DNA of 64,000 nt, from contig NZ_CP050152.1 in NCBI RefSeq assembly GCF_011617245.1, positions 3,896,503-3,960,502 of the forward strand, given 5' to 3'. Positions 7,602 through 16,768 of the stretch are shown here, piece by piece. The stretch's first letter is position 1. Each line of letters starts with the position of its first letter. Position numbers and translations under genes: made by a program. This DNA is from Brevibacterium atlanticum. Its GTDB lineage: Bacteria; Actinomycetota; Actinomycetes; Actinomycetales; Brevibacteriaceae. The notes under the pieces were generated by a model, which was given only the letters and a program-made list of their open reading frames with translations, searched no databases and was not told the origin of the DNA.

Positions 7602-10600
7602 AGTCGGCCTCCTTCCGCACCGTTGTCGACGTCGAGTTCGTTGACCCGATCCATGATCACCGACACGGCACGGTGTTCGGCCGTGCTGCCCATGTTCTCG
7701 GAGAAGTTGACATTGTCATGGATGCGGTTGGCCAGCATCGCCTCGTCGCGTTCCTGATGCAGGTCCACCTCGGCGCCGAGCGAACGGAGGATGTCGAGCA
7801 TGAGGCCGATGACGATGAGGTAGACGCCGATGTCGAAGAACGTCGAGGTGCCGAAGGACAGGTGTCCCAGCAGCGGCAGATCGCCCTCGAGGTAGACGGA
7901 TTCGAAGACGGTGTCGCCCCACACCCAACCGCCGATGACGGTGAGCACGGCCGTGACCAGGCCAGTGCCGAGCATCCCGGACGGAGTGAAGGGGGCCGCC
8001 TCGGCGAGTTCGTACTTGCCTCCGGCCAGATAGCGCACGACGAGCGCGAGCCCGGCGACGAGGCCGCCGGCGAAGCCGCCGCCGGGTTCGTTGTGACCGG
8101 CGAAGAGGAGGTAGACGGAGAAGACGAACACGGCGTGGAAGATCAGTCGTGCGGTCACCTCGAGGATGATCGAGCGGTTGCGCGGGGCCAGGGTGCGTCC
8201 GGCGATGAGCCAGGACACGCGCTTCTGCGAGAGATCCTCACGTCCGGGGCTGTGGATGCCGGCGACCTCTTCGGCCACGGGTTGGAAGCGGACCCGGCCG
8301 GCCGCCTCGGTGCCGTCCTTCTTCCGCTCGAAGCGGTGGAGGTGGCCCTCACGGCCGCGGACGAAGATGAGGCCGGCGATCCCGGTTCCCGCGGCGACGA
8401 GCACGGAGATCTCGCCCATCGTGTCCCAGGCGCGGATGTCGACGAGGGTGACGTTGACGATGTTCTTGCCGTGGCCGAGCTCGTAGGCGAGCTGACCGAA
8501 GTCGACGGAGACGGGGTCGGACACGCGCACCCCAGCGGCGATGAGGACCACGAGCATCATGGTGATGCCGACGGCACCGCCGATGATCGCTCGCCAGGCC
8601 GGAGTGAAACGGCCGGTGGACTCGCCGATGCGGGCCGGCAGACGACGGAGGACGAGGACGAAGACGACGATCGTGATGGTCTCGACGAGCACCTGCGTCA
8701 GCGCCAGGTCGGGTGCTCCGACGAAGGCGAAGTAGGCGACCATCGCGTATCCGGAGATACCGGTGACGACGACCGCGGTGAAGCGCTTCCTCGCTCTCGT
8801 GGCCGAGATGGCGACGATGATGAGCACCGTCGCGACGATGAAGTCGAGTGGGGTGTCGGAGAGGTGGAAGTCGATGTTCCAGGTGTCGTTGGAGATGACG
8901 GCCAGACCGACGCCGGCGACGAGGACGAGGTAGACCACGCCCTGGTAGAAGGGCAGCGAACCGCGCTGGGTGCGGGCGGTGACCCACAGGGCCAATGTCT
9001 CCATCCAGCCGATCGACTTCCGGTAGAGCTCGTGGAAGTCGATGCCCGACGGCAGCGTCGACTGCACCTTCGCGAACGGGCGACGCAGCACGAAGAGTGC
9101 GAGCCCGACGGCGATCGTGACGGCGGAGAACGCGAGCGCCGGTTCGAGACCGTGCCACAGGGCCAGGTGGTAGTGCCCGTCGTCCTCGGCCACCACCGGC
9201 AGGGAGTCCGTCCACGCGGAGAAGTAGCCGTCGAGGAGGCCGGCGCCGGGACCCAGCGCCAGGGTCAGCGCGGTGAGGATGAGCGGGGCGACGACGAGGG
9301 TGAGCTTCTCGTCGCGGCGGGCGATGTCGTCGACGCCGGGCTTCGAGGAGAACGCGCCCCAGACGAAGCGCGCCGAGTAGGCGACGGTGAGGATGGAGCC
9401 GATCATGATGCCGATGAACGCGATGATCGAAGTCTTGTCCGGGGAGGCCAACAGCGTCGAATACGCGGCCTCCTTCGCGACGAAGCCGAGCATCGGCGGC
9501 AGACCCGCCATCGAGGCGGCCGCGATCGTCGCGCACACGGCGACGACGGGGAAGGCCTTCCAGCCGCCGGAGAGCTTCGTCAGGTCACGGGTGCCGGCAC
9601 GGTGGTCGATGATTCCCACGCACAGGAACAGACACGACTTGAACAGCGCATGGGCGATGAGCAGACCCAGTGCCGCCTTCGTGATGTCCGGGGTGCCGAA
9701 CGAGGCCATGGTGGTGAGGAAGCCCAGCTGGGAGACCGTGCCGAAGGCCAGGAGCAGCTTGAGGTCGGTCTGCTTGAGTGCCTGCCACCCGCCGATGAAC
9801 ATGGTCAGCAGGCCGAGGGTGAGCAGCACCTCGGTCCAACCGGGGACGTGATGGTACCCGGGTGCCAGCCGCAGCACGAGGTAGATGCCGGCCTTGACCA
9901 TGGCCGCGGCGTGGAGGTACGCGCTGACCGGGGTGGGGGCGGCCATGGCGCCGGGCAGCCAGAAGTGGAACGGCATCAGCGCCGACTTCGAGATCGCCCC
10001 GATGAGGATGAGGATGACCGCGCTGATGATGAGCGGACCGGTGTCCATGCCCAGCTGGGCACGATCGACGAGGGTGGAGATCCGCCCGGTGCCGGTGGCG
10101 GTGATGAGCAGGACCATGCCCACGAGCATGGCCAGACCGCCGGCGGTGGTGACGATGAGCGCCTGCAGTGCGGCCTGGCGGGAGCGGCGTCGGGATTGGC
10201 TGTGGCCGATGAGCAGGTAGGAGAAGACCGTTGTGCCTTCCCAGAACAGGTAGAGCATGAGGAGCTCGTCGGCGATGACGAGTCCGTACATCATCGCCGC
10301 GAAGGCCATGAAGATGCCGGCGAAGCGGGCCAGGCCCGGCTCATCGGGCGGGAAGTAGCGGGCACAGTAGACGAAGACGAGGGTTCCGACGCCGGTGACG
10401 AGCAGACTCATCACCCAGGAGAGGACGTCGAGGCGGAACACGCCCTCGAGTCCGAGTGCCGGCAGCCAGTCCATCGACTCGACGAGAGGGTGGGCCGCAG
10501 GGCCGAAGAGGTCGGCGATCTTCGACAGGCTGAAGATGAGTCCCGCCAGCGGGACGAGGGCGAGGAAGAAGAATCCGTTGCGCCCGAGGAGGCGGATCAA

Positions 10601-10651
10601 GGGGTAGGCAATGACAGACGCGCCGAAGAAGGCACCTGTCATGGCTAACAC
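7598..10651 (-). CDS. mnhA: Mrp Na+/H+ antiporter fused subunits A and B
   Basis: 1017 residues. The N-terminal part is the NuoL-like proton-conducting channel ([45 protein letters not shown] as a run of family residues). After the subunit-A C-terminal helices, residues about 826-960 form an MnhB domain with [20 protein letters not shown] and [20 protein letters not shown], so subunit B is fused here, as in other actinobacteria. A basic 60-residue linker joins the two. The start is GTG 10651 with GGAGGTGG six bases upstream; an ATG nine bases inside is farther from it. This is the first gene of the nine-gene operon. Confidence 0.96.
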   Translation of the reverse strand: MLAMTGAFFGASVIAYPLIRLLGRNGFFFLALVPLAGLIFSLSKIADLFGPAAHPLVESMDWLPALGLEGVFRLDVLSWVMSLLVTGVGTLVFVYCARYFPPDEPGLARFAGIFMAFAAMMYGLVIADELLMLYLFWEGTTVFSYLLIGHSQSRRRSRQAALQALIVTTAGGLAMLVGMVLLITATGTGRISTLVDRAQLGMDTGPLIISAVILILIGAISKSALMPFHFWLPGAMAAPTPVSAYLHAAAMVKAGIYLVLRLAPGYHHVPGWTEVLLTLGLLTMFIGGWQALKQTDLKLLLAFGTVSQLGFLTTMASFGTPDITKAALGLLIAHALFKSCLFLCVGIIDHRAGTRDLTKLSGGWKAFPVVAVCATIAAASMAGLPPMLGFVAKEAAYSTLLASPDKTSIIAFIGIMIGSILTVAYSARFVWGAFSSKPGVDDIARRDEKLTLVVAPLILTALTLALGPGAGLLDGYFSAWTDSLPVVAEDDGHYHLALWHGLEPALAFSAVTIAVGLALFVLRRPFAKVQSTLPSGIDFHELYRKSIGWMETLALWVTARTQRGSLPFYQGVVYLVLVAGVGLAVISNDTWNIDFHLSDTPLDFIVATVLIIVAISATRARKRFTAVVVTGISGYAMVAYFAFVGAPDLALTQVLVETITIVVFVLVLRRLPARIGESTGRFTPAWRAIIGGAVGITMMLVVLIAAGVRVSDPVSVDFGQLAYELGHGKNIVNVTLVDIRAWDTMGEISVLVAAGTGIAGLIFVRGREGHLHRFERKKDGTEAAGRVRFQPVAEEVAGIHSPGREDLSQKRVSWLIAGRTLAPRNRSIILEVTARLIFHAVFVFSVYLLFAGHNEPGGGFAGGLVAGLALVVRYLAGGKYELAEAAPFTPSGMLGTGLVTAVLTVIGGWVWGDTVFESVYLEGDLPLLGHLSFGTSTFFDIGVYLIVIGLMLDILRSLGAEVDLHQERDEAMLANRIHDNVNFSENMGSTAEHRAVSVIMDRVNELDVDNGAEGGRL

Positions 10652-10721
10652 CGGCAGCCACCTCCGTCATATGCCTGAATGCGGGAAAGGTTCGTGACCT
10701 ATTTTTGCACGAGCGGGCGGT

Positions 10722-10740
10722 GTTTCCCCAATCAGGAAAC
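10722..10740. promoter_or_regulatory. Inverted repeat GTTTCC-N7-GGAAAC upstream of mnhA
   Basis: GTTTCC and GGAAAC are separated by seven bases, 71-89 bp upstream of the mnhA start codon. The location fits a regulator site for the Mrp operon. No protein can be assigned from the sequence. Confidence 0.3.
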
Positions 10741-10761
10741 GTCTGTTATGCAGGCGATTCG

Positions 10762-10775
10762 CCCGTCATGACGGG
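10762..10775. promoter_or_regulatory. Perfect 14-bp palindrome CCCGTCATGACGGG
   Basis: A perfect palindrome with no loop, in the 217-bp gap between mnhA and the unknown gene at 10869-12017. The lack of a loop or T-tract makes an operator more likely than a terminator. It lies 111-124 bp upstream of the mnhA start. Confidence 0.35.
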
Positions 10776-10868
10776 GCCCGCACCTGCGATGACGCCGAGG
10801 CCGGAAGACGTTCGCCCCGAACGGATCGACAGGCTGCCGCTGGTGCCGGTTCGGACGACCGGCGGAGC

Positions 10869-12017
10869 TCACTCGCGCAGCTGACGGCTGGTGACGAGGA
10901 AGCCGTTCTCGTCAAGTCCGATCCCGTCGCAGCCGACGAGGAGTTCGGCCCCGATGGAATCGGTCAGCCGGGCGACCTCGCCGCGCATCCGCCGGAACCG
11001 CCGTCCCTGATCGGGCCGGTAGCGCCGGGACTCGGTGTCCATCCAATGCACGTGGTACTCGATCTGCGGGGCCTCCGAGTGCGCGGCGATGATCGGCGGC
11101 ACCCACTCGGCCTCCATCACCCGGATCTCGAGGCTGCCGGCGCTCTCGGCGATGTCCCCGAGCGGAACGAGCAGCGCATAGCCGTCGAGGACGACCGGGG
11201 CCGAGGGATCGAAGAGCGGATCGTCGATGCTCGCCTGCGCCAGCACATCCTCGTCGGGGGTCGGCAGCGCCTGCTGGAAGGCATGCGGAGCATGGCGGCG
11301 CACGAATTCGAGCGCCACCGCCGGTTCGAGCCAGTACGGCGAGTAGAGGTAGAGGTCGACCTTCGCGTCGGGGTCGGGAATGATCACGCGTGTCGGCAGA
11401 TCGGCCTCGTCGGCCAGGCGCAGCCCTGTGTGCAGGCGGGAGGCGATGGACAGGAAGAGACTGAGCATCCGCTCCTCCTCCCGGTCGGGCATCCCCGCCG
11501 GGAAAGCCTCGTGGAGGCCGTCGGCATCGGCATGCCATTCCGGCGGCGGGGTCGGCTGGCGGTCGCGAGGGCAATCGATGACGACGGCGTGACGAGCCCA
11601 GTCGGGAACCCCGAGGGCGGCGACGTCAGCCGGTTCGAGATCGACCCCGACGCTGAGCCGAGAGTGCCGACTCAGCCGCATCTGACCGTGTTCGTCGAGG
11701 TGCGGCTGCAGGTCAGGCAGCTTGTTGTGGATGAGCGCGAGGACATCGGAGACCTCGACCTCGTCGTCGAGGAGCAGGAGGTGGAATCCTCGCAGATCCG
11801 CCGAGGTGGCCGTCTCGGCGGGTGCGGAACCGCCGTGGGCGCCGTAGCCGGGTCGCCCCGTCGACGGCATCCCCGTCCGCCGCCTGCTCGCCGCGGCATC
11901 GGCGACGTCGGGCGCCCTGGTGCCGTCAGGGCCGGCATAGCGCGCGCCGTCGGCCTGTTCGCGGGCGGCGCGTTCCGCGGCTTCGCGTTGGAGCCGCAGT
12001 TCGCGGCGAGTGATCAC
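10869..12017 (-). CDS. Uncharacterised soluble protein translationally coupled to dcd
   Basis: 382 residues, no signal peptide or membrane segment. The first ~85 residues are basic then low-complexity ([20 protein letters not shown]). The rest looks folded, with alternating hydrophobic strands such as [50 protein letters not shown] and [21 protein letters not shown] do not recognise the family. The start is the GTG at 12017, which overlaps the TGA of dcd (GTGA); earlier in-frame codons lie inside dcd. The coupling to dCTP deaminase is the only functional hint. Confidence 0.75.
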   Translation of the reverse strand: MITRRELRLQREAAERAAREQADGARYAGPDGTRAPDVADAAASRRRTGMPSTGRPGYGAHGGSAPAETATSADLRGFHLLLLDDEVEVSDVLALIHNKLPDLQPHLDEHGQMRLSRHSRLSVGVDLEPADVAALGVPDWARHAVVIDCPRDRQPTPPPEWHADADGLHEAFPAGMPDREEERMLSLFLSIASRLHTGLRLADEADLPTRVIIPDPDAKVDLYLYSPYWLEPAVALEFVRRHAPHAFQQALPTPDEDVLAQASIDDPLFDPSAPVVLDGYALLVPLGDIAESAGSLEIRVMEAEWVPPIIAAHSEAPQIEYHVHWMDTESRRYRPDQGRRFRRMRGEVARLTDSIGAELLVGCDGIGLDENGFLVTSRQLRE

Positions 12018-12592
12018 ATGTCCCTCCGGTAGAAGTTGAGGTGCGATCGAGAAGCAGTGGGGCCGCGCTGGCCCTGGTACCGATTGCCCGTGGCCTCCGA
12101 ACCGTAGGGGTTGAGCGCCGAGGAGCTGAGACGGAAGAAGCACAGCTGACCGATCTTCATCCCCGGCCACAGGGTGATCGGCAGGGTCGCGACGTTCGAC
12201 AGCTCGAGGGTCACGTGGCCGCTGAATCCCGGATCGATGAATCCGGCGGTCGAGTGGGTGAGCAGCCCGAGCCGGCCCAGCGAGGATTTCCCCTCGAGCC
12301 TGGCGGCGACATCGTCGGGCAGGGTGACGAGTTCATGCGTCGAGGCCAGCACGAACTCACCGGGATGGAGGACGAAGGGCTCTCCCGGAGCGGCCTCGAC
12401 GAAGCGCGTGAGTTCGGGCTGCTCGAGGCTCGGGTCGATGACGGGGTATTTGTGGTTGTCGAAGAGACGGAAGTACCGGTCGAGGCAGACGTCGACGCTC
12501 GCGGGCTGGATCAGCGAGGGGTCGTAGGGGTCGAGGGCGATGCGACGGGAGTCGAGCTCGGCGCGGATGTCGCGGTCGGATAGGAGAGTCAC
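12014..12592 (-). CDS. dcd: dCTP deaminase
   Basis: 192 residues, the normal length for Dcd. It has the N-terminal [18 protein letters not shown], the substrate-pocket stretch [20 protein letters not shown] with the catalytic Glu lying in the following segments, and [14 protein letters not shown]. It converts dCTP to dUTP. Actinobacterial and mycobacterial homologues can also hydrolyse dUTP to dUMP, which cannot be decided here. The stop overlaps the GTG start of the next gene. Confidence 0.95.
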   Translation of the reverse strand: MTLLSDRDIRAELDSRRIALDPYDPSLIQPASVDVCLDRYFRLFDNHKYPVIDPSLEQPELTRFVEAAPGEPFVLHPGEFVLASTHELVTLPDDVAARLEGKSSLGRLGLLTHSTAGFIDPGFSGHVTLELSNVATLPITLWPGMKIGQLCFFRLSSSALNPYGSEATGNRYQGQRGPTASRSHLNFYRRDM

Positions 12593-12943
12593 GTATCCGA
12601 TGGTAGTCGTTCCGGTGCCCGTCCGCTCGAAATGCTGCGCTCGAGAAGCAGTGCTTGAGGTGCTGTGCCCCGAGCACGGTCCGGAGACCGTCCGACCAGC
12701 GCCCGCCGCCCCGAAATGCGCGCACTTCCCAGAGCGACACGCCGAATTGATGTCACAAAACTATAACGATTAATGCAAATTCACCTGGTTTTTGCCCGTG
12801 TGTCTCCCCACAGCGACTGGTGAATGCTTTAGAGTGATGTGCTGTACGGACCCGCGCACGATGGTGCCTTCCCCTTCTTAAGCCAAGGAATGCCGGGAGT
12901 CCCATCGCCTTTCGTGGGTAGACAACAATCGAAAGGCATTACT
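12593..12943. other. Divergent intergenic region between dcd and the LPXTG gene
   Basis: 351 bp without a convincing gene. The half nearest the LPXTG gene is AT-rich for this genome (around 12750-12790). A possible extended -10, TGCTTTAGAGT near 12826-12836, would give a leader of roughly 100 nt. ATTCACC near 12778 and GGTGAAT near 12821 form a spaced inverted repeat. None of these is conclusive. Confidence 0.35.
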
Positions 12944-14488
12944 GTGAAGACCTCGCGTCTTGTGCTTGCCCCCGCAGTAGCCGTTGCTTTGACAGGTCTT
13001 GCTGGCGCCCCGGCGTTCGCGGAGACATCGTCCCCCGCTACGGTCTCTCCCAAGGAGGTCTGCGCCCAGGAAGAGCAGCAGTCATCCACCGACTCCGAAT
13101 CGGATTCCTCCGTTCCCGATGAATCGGATCCTCAGGCCACCCTCGCCAAGGCGCAGGTGACGCGGGACGACATCGCGGACCAGAAGAAGGGAATCGGCTT
13201 CTCCGGCACCGGATTCACTCCGGACGAGAAGGCCACCGTGACGGTCGTCGGCACCGATGGCACCGAATACGCTCCGGAGAAGAAGCTCACGGTCGATGAG
13301 AAGGGTGAGGTGTCCGGCACCTACTTCTTCTCCGTGACCGATGGAGCGAAGGTCCCCGTCGGGAAGTACTCGCTCTACCTCACCGATCTCAAGTCGGAGA
13401 AGAAATCCTCGAAGGTCACCTTCGAGGTCGTCTCCAAGGCTTCCGACGTCGACGATCCCGGAAACGATGACACTCCGGGCAACAACGACGACAAGAACTG
13501 CGACTCCGCGACCGCCCCGGCCGACGACGGCGACAAGACCGAATCGGAATCGCCGTCACCGTCGCCGTCCGAGACCGGGTCCGAAACCCCCTCGGAGTCG
13601 AACACTCCGAGCCCGACCGAGACCGACGACAAGTCTGATGACAGCCCGGTCAAGGGCGTCAACCCCGGCCCGGCCAAGAAGCCGACCACCGAGGCTCCGA
13701 CGCCCACCAAGACCGACGACGAGGACTCCGACACGTCCAAGGACGCCGACGACAAGACGTCCGAGGCTCCGACGCCGACCGAGACCGACGACGCCGACGG
13801 TTCCAAGGACGCCGAGGACAACGACAAGTCCGAGGATACGAAGCGGAAGGCGTCCGAGGACGACGGCTCGAAGTCCGATGATGAGAAGTCTGACGACGGG
13901 GCGACCGACGACGAGAAGTCCGAGGACAAGGCCTCCGAGTCGACCGGACCGGCCAGCCCCGGCTCCGATGAGAAGAAGGCTCCGGCAGCCGCCAAGCAGT
14001 CCCTCTTCATCGACCCGACGGAGATCAGCTCCGAGGACTTCCTCGACAAGGGCATCAAGCTCGGCGTCAGCGGAGCCCAGCCCGGTGAGAAGATCACCAT
14101 CACGGTCGAACATGCCCAGGGCAAGGTCGATCGCTACACGATGACGAAGGAAGCCGATTCCGAGGGCAAGGCGACCTTCGGCGTCCAGGCCAAGGTCAAG
14201 GCGGTGCTCGGCACCTACAACGTCACCGCTCAGGCCGAGAGCTTCGATGAGCCCCAGGGCGGAAGCTTCACGGTGCTGACCAACGGCACCGCCGTCGACG
14301 ACGGCGGCAACGGCTCCGGCAGCACCGGTTCGGGCAGCGGTTCGGACTCGTCGGGAAGCGACCTGCCGCGCACCGGTGCCGAGATGACCGGTCTCGCACT
14401 GGGCGTCGGCCTGCTCGCCGTCGGTGCCGCAGCCGTCATCATCACCCGTCGGCGGATGAACGCCACCGACGACCCGGCGGAGTTCTAA
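12944..14488 (+). CDS. LPXTG cell-wall-anchored surface protein with acidic low-complexity stalk
   Basis: 514 residues. Signal peptide: VKTSRLVLAPAVAVALTG followed by APAFA. An Ig-like or beta-sandwich domain comes next (about residues 60-160; GFSGTGFTPDEKATVTVVG). A long Ser/Asp/Glu/Thr/Pro/Lys-rich stalk follows with recurring EAPTPTKTDD and EAPTPTETDD blocks. A second beta domain (SLFIDPTEISSEDFLDKG to about GSFTVL) and a Gly/Ser linker lead to LPRTG, a membrane segment and an RRR tail, so sortase anchoring is expected. The GTG at 12944 is chosen because the signal peptide begins there; the frame is open upstream but has no signal. A pseudo-ABC ATPase follows after 6 bp. Confidence 0.88.
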   Translation: MKTSRLVLAPAVAVALTGLAGAPAFAETSSPATVSPKEVCAQEEQQSSTDSESDSSVPDESDPQATLAKAQVTRDDIADQKKGIGFSGTGFTPDEKATVTVVGTDGTEYAPEKKLTVDEKGEVSGTYFFSVTDGAKVPVGKYSLYLTDLKSEKKSSKVTFEVVSKASDVDDPGNDDTPGNNDDKNCDSATAPADDGDKTESESPSPSPSETGSETPSESNTPSPTETDDKSDDSPVKGVNPGPAKKPTTEAPTPTKTDDEDSDTSKDADDKTSEAPTPTETDDADGSKDAEDNDKSEDTKRKASEDDGSKSDDEKSDDGATDDEKSEDKASESTGPASPGSDEKKAPAAAKQSLFIDPTEISSEDFLDKGIKLGVSGAQPGEKITITVEHAQGKVDRYTMTKEADSEGKATFGVQAKVKAVLGTYNVTAQAESFDEPQGGSFTVLTNGTAVDDGGNGSGSTGSGSGSDSSGSDLPRTGAEMTGLALGVGLLAVGAAAVIITRRRMNATDDPAEF

Positions 14489-14494
14489 GATCCG

Positions 14495-15613
14495 TTGAAC
14501 GATGAATTGTCCCTCGCGGGGCTGCAGCTCGCCGGGCGCGAGATCGATCTCGGACGTCTGCGAGCAGGGACAATGCTCGGACTCATGGGCAGCCCGGACA
14601 GCACCACCTCGGTGGTGCTGTCCGTGGCGGCCCTGTCCCACGTCGCACCACCGCCACGCGTCCCGACCGGAGGCCGGTCGGGTCGTTTACGTGTGCGCAG
14701 CTGGATGAAGCACTATCTTCGCGATGCCGATGCCGGATCTGGGGAGGCGGCATCGGCTCAGGTGACGGACGCACTGACGACCTTCGGACTGCGGCCGGAG
14801 ACCCTCCGACGCCGCATGGGAGACCTCGAACCGATCGAACGTGCCCGGCTCACCCTCGCCGCGGCGTGGGCGAGCGGATCCCAGTGGCTGACCTTCATCG
14901 ACCCGTTCGCCTCGGTGCCTGGCCACCTGCGCACCGGGCTGCGTAATCGTGTCGCCGAACTCGTCGCCGACGAGGGCCGCGGAGTCGTGTTCAGCTCGAA
15001 TTCGCTGACCGATCACACCATCGCCGAGGCAGGGGTGGCCGACATCGAGAAGGACCAGCTCGTCGCGCTGGGTTCCTTGGAGCAGATCGTCAGCGAACCC
15101 CGGGGTTCGCTTCCAGCCGAGCTCAGCGGCGTCAACGTCTATTCGGGTCTGGCCCGCAGGGGATGGCTGTCCATCGGCCATTCGGCGGTCAAGGCCCGCA
15201 CCGAACTCGACGGGAAGGTCTTCGTCACCCTCGGGTGGCGTGCCGCGCTCCTGTCACTGGACGAGCACGACCCGGCGTTCACCTCGGCGACGGTGTTCGA
15301 AGCCATCGTCACGGGACTGCGCGATCGCGGCTCCTGCCTGCAGGCGAAGCTGTCCCCGGTCGACACCGAGATGGGGCTCGCACTCGACGTCGACCTCGCC
15401 GATCTCGCCGGTGCTGCGCGCACCACCGACCCCGCGGGCGCCACAGGCGCCCCCGGCTCGGCTGATGAGCCGGCGGCCACCTCGGCGGGGTTCGGGATCC
15501 TCCATCCGGGACTGGGCTCGACCGTCGCGGCACTGCTCGCCAACGTCAAGGTCGGCACGCATGTCTTCGTCGAGGTCGACACTTCCGCGCTGCACGCCTA
15601 CTCAGTGGAATGA
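14495..15613 (+). CDS. Degenerate ABC-type ATPase, probably catalytically inactive
   Basis: 372 residues, starting at TTG 14495, six bases after the LPXTG gene. The order of segments follows an ABC ATPase: a P-loop position reading LMGSPDSTTSVV (a canonical loop would be GxxGxGKST, and the key Lys is missing), a signature-like region LEPIERARLTLAAAW, a Walker-B-like WLTFIDPFASV without the catalytic Glu, and a switch region VVFSSNSLTDHTI with Asn where His is expected. A C-terminal ~150 residues may be a TOBE-like or regulatory domain. No permease is encoded nearby. It may be a structural or regulatory pseudo-ATPase; the ABC assignment itself is moderately sure. Confidence 0.6.
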   Translation: MNDELSLAGLQLAGREIDLGRLRAGTMLGLMGSPDSTTSVVLSVAALSHVAPPPRVPTGGRSGRLRVRSWMKHYLRDADAGSGEAASAQVTDALTTFGLRPETLRRRMGDLEPIERARLTLAAAWASGSQWLTFIDPFASVPGHLRTGLRNRVAELVADEGRGVVFSSNSLTDHTIAEAGVADIEKDQLVALGSLEQIVSEPRGSLPAELSGVNVYSGLARRGWLSIGHSAVKARTELDGKVFVTLGWRAALLSLDEHDPAFTSATVFEAIVTGLRDRGSCLQAKLSPVDTEMGLALDVDLADLAGAARTTDPAGATGAPGSADEPAATSAGFGILHPGLGSTVAALLANVKVGTHVFVEVDTSALHAYSVE

Positions 15614-15666
15614 CGCGCGGCAGATAGACTGAACTCTGCTCAATCCCCAACCGAATCAGGAGAGCC

Positions 15667-16626
15667 ATGCGAACCTCGCGCAAGCTTCTGATCTCGGCTC
15701 TGACAGTCATCGTGCTCACGGTCGCGGCCGTTCCCCTCCTCAACCTCACCGTCTACACGCCTGCCAGGGCCGCCGAGGCCTATATCGGCGCGATCGAAAA
15801 GGGCGACGCCCACCGCGCCTTCTCCTACCTGTCTTCACCGACCCCCGCCTCGACGCTGGCGCTGAGCAGCGAAGTCCTGTCCGCAGCGCCCGATCTGCCG
15901 CGGGAGGCCGAAGCGGAGACCGTCTCCGTCGACGGCGATCACGCGAAGGTCCGGCTGAGCTACACCCTGTCCTCGCAGAAGCAGACAGTCGACCTCAGCA
16001 TGGTCAGGCTGCCCGCGAGCGCGGGCCTGTTCGACCGCTGGGCCATCGAGCAGAAGAAATGGCCGACCCTGACCCTCGACGTCTCCGGTTCGTCGACGGC
16101 GACGGTCAACGGCTACGGGGTGAGCGCCGGATCCGTGCCGGTGCTGTTCCCGGCCAGCTACCTCGTCGGGTTCGATGCGACCTATCTCAAGTCGAAATCC
16201 GAACGCGCCGAGGTGACCGCCCCCGGCGATTCCCACACCGTGAAGCTCGCGCCCGAACCGACGGCCAAGCTCGAAGAGACCGTGACCGAACAGGTCACCG
16301 ACCACCTCGAGGACTGCGTGAAGTCGAAGACGCTCATGCCCTCCGGATGCGTGTTCGGTTGGGACACGGACAACGAGATCATCGGCGATGTCAGCTGGTC
16401 ACTCGAACGCAGGCCGCAGATCAGCCTCACCTCGTCGGGCAACGACCTCGAGGTCACGCCTTCGACGGTGGAGGTCCGGGTCAAGGGCCGCTACCGCGAC
16501 ATCGTCACCGCGGCCGAACACGACTTCGATGAGAAGCTCTCTTTCGTCCTCGGCGGCTCCGTGGTCGTGAAGTCCTCGCAGGTCAGCTTCGAACCGCGCC
16601 GCCTCGGCGACGTCTCCGTCGTTTAA
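15667..16626 (+). CDS. Exported or membrane-anchored protein of unknown function
   Basis: 319 residues. An N-terminal membrane anchor or signal (KLLISALTVIVLTVAAVPLLNL) precedes an extracytoplasmic region. The stretch AEAYIGAIEKGDAHRAFSYL resembles the start of NTF2-like or DUF4878-type domains, which occur in actinobacterial exported proteins. A pair of Cys residues (EDCVKSKTLMPSGCVFGW) could form a disulfide. It starts 53 bp after the pseudo-ABC gene with AGGAG upstream and is probably in the same transcript. Confidence 0.7.
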   Translation: MRTSRKLLISALTVIVLTVAAVPLLNLTVYTPARAAEAYIGAIEKGDAHRAFSYLSSPTPASTLALSSEVLSAAPDLPREAEAETVSVDGDHAKVRLSYTLSSQKQTVDLSMVRLPASAGLFDRWAIEQKKWPTLTLDVSGSSTATVNGYGVSAGSVPVLFPASYLVGFDATYLKSKSERAEVTAPGDSHTVKLAPEPTAKLEETVTEQVTDHLEDCVKSKTLMPSGCVFGWDTDNEIIGDVSWSLERRPQISLTSSGNDLEVTPSTVEVRVKGRYRDIVTAAEHDFDEKLSFVLGGSVVVKSSQVSFEPRRLGDVSVV

Positions 16627-16694
16627 GGGCGGCGCAGCACCACCTCCGGGCTTCATTTCCTGCCTTCTTCACGAAGTCAGCGGCCAACCCTGAA

Positions 16695-16751
16695 TGTTCG
16701 GTCGATCCACCGCGTTCTGAAGCGTCAGAACCACGGTGGATCGACCGAACA
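16695..16751. repeat. 57-bp dispersed palindromic element, copy 1
   Basis: TGTTCGGTCGATCCACCG (16695-16712) pairs with CGGTGGATCGACCGAACA (16734-16751), and inner TTCTGA/TCAGAA extends the stem around a short AGCG loop. A diverged copy with the same outer arms lies at 53971-54026. This copy sits between two convergent genes, so it may act as a bidirectional terminator, but the second copy shows it is also a repeat family. Confidence 0.75.
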
Positions 16752-16768
16752 ATCGTTGGAAAAGGGTC

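Noticed and set aside
7673..10648. 991-codon plus-strand frame opposite mnhA
   Set aside because: It mirrors mnhA exactly; composition (Asp/Gly/Arg/His) and lack of motifs mark it as antisense.
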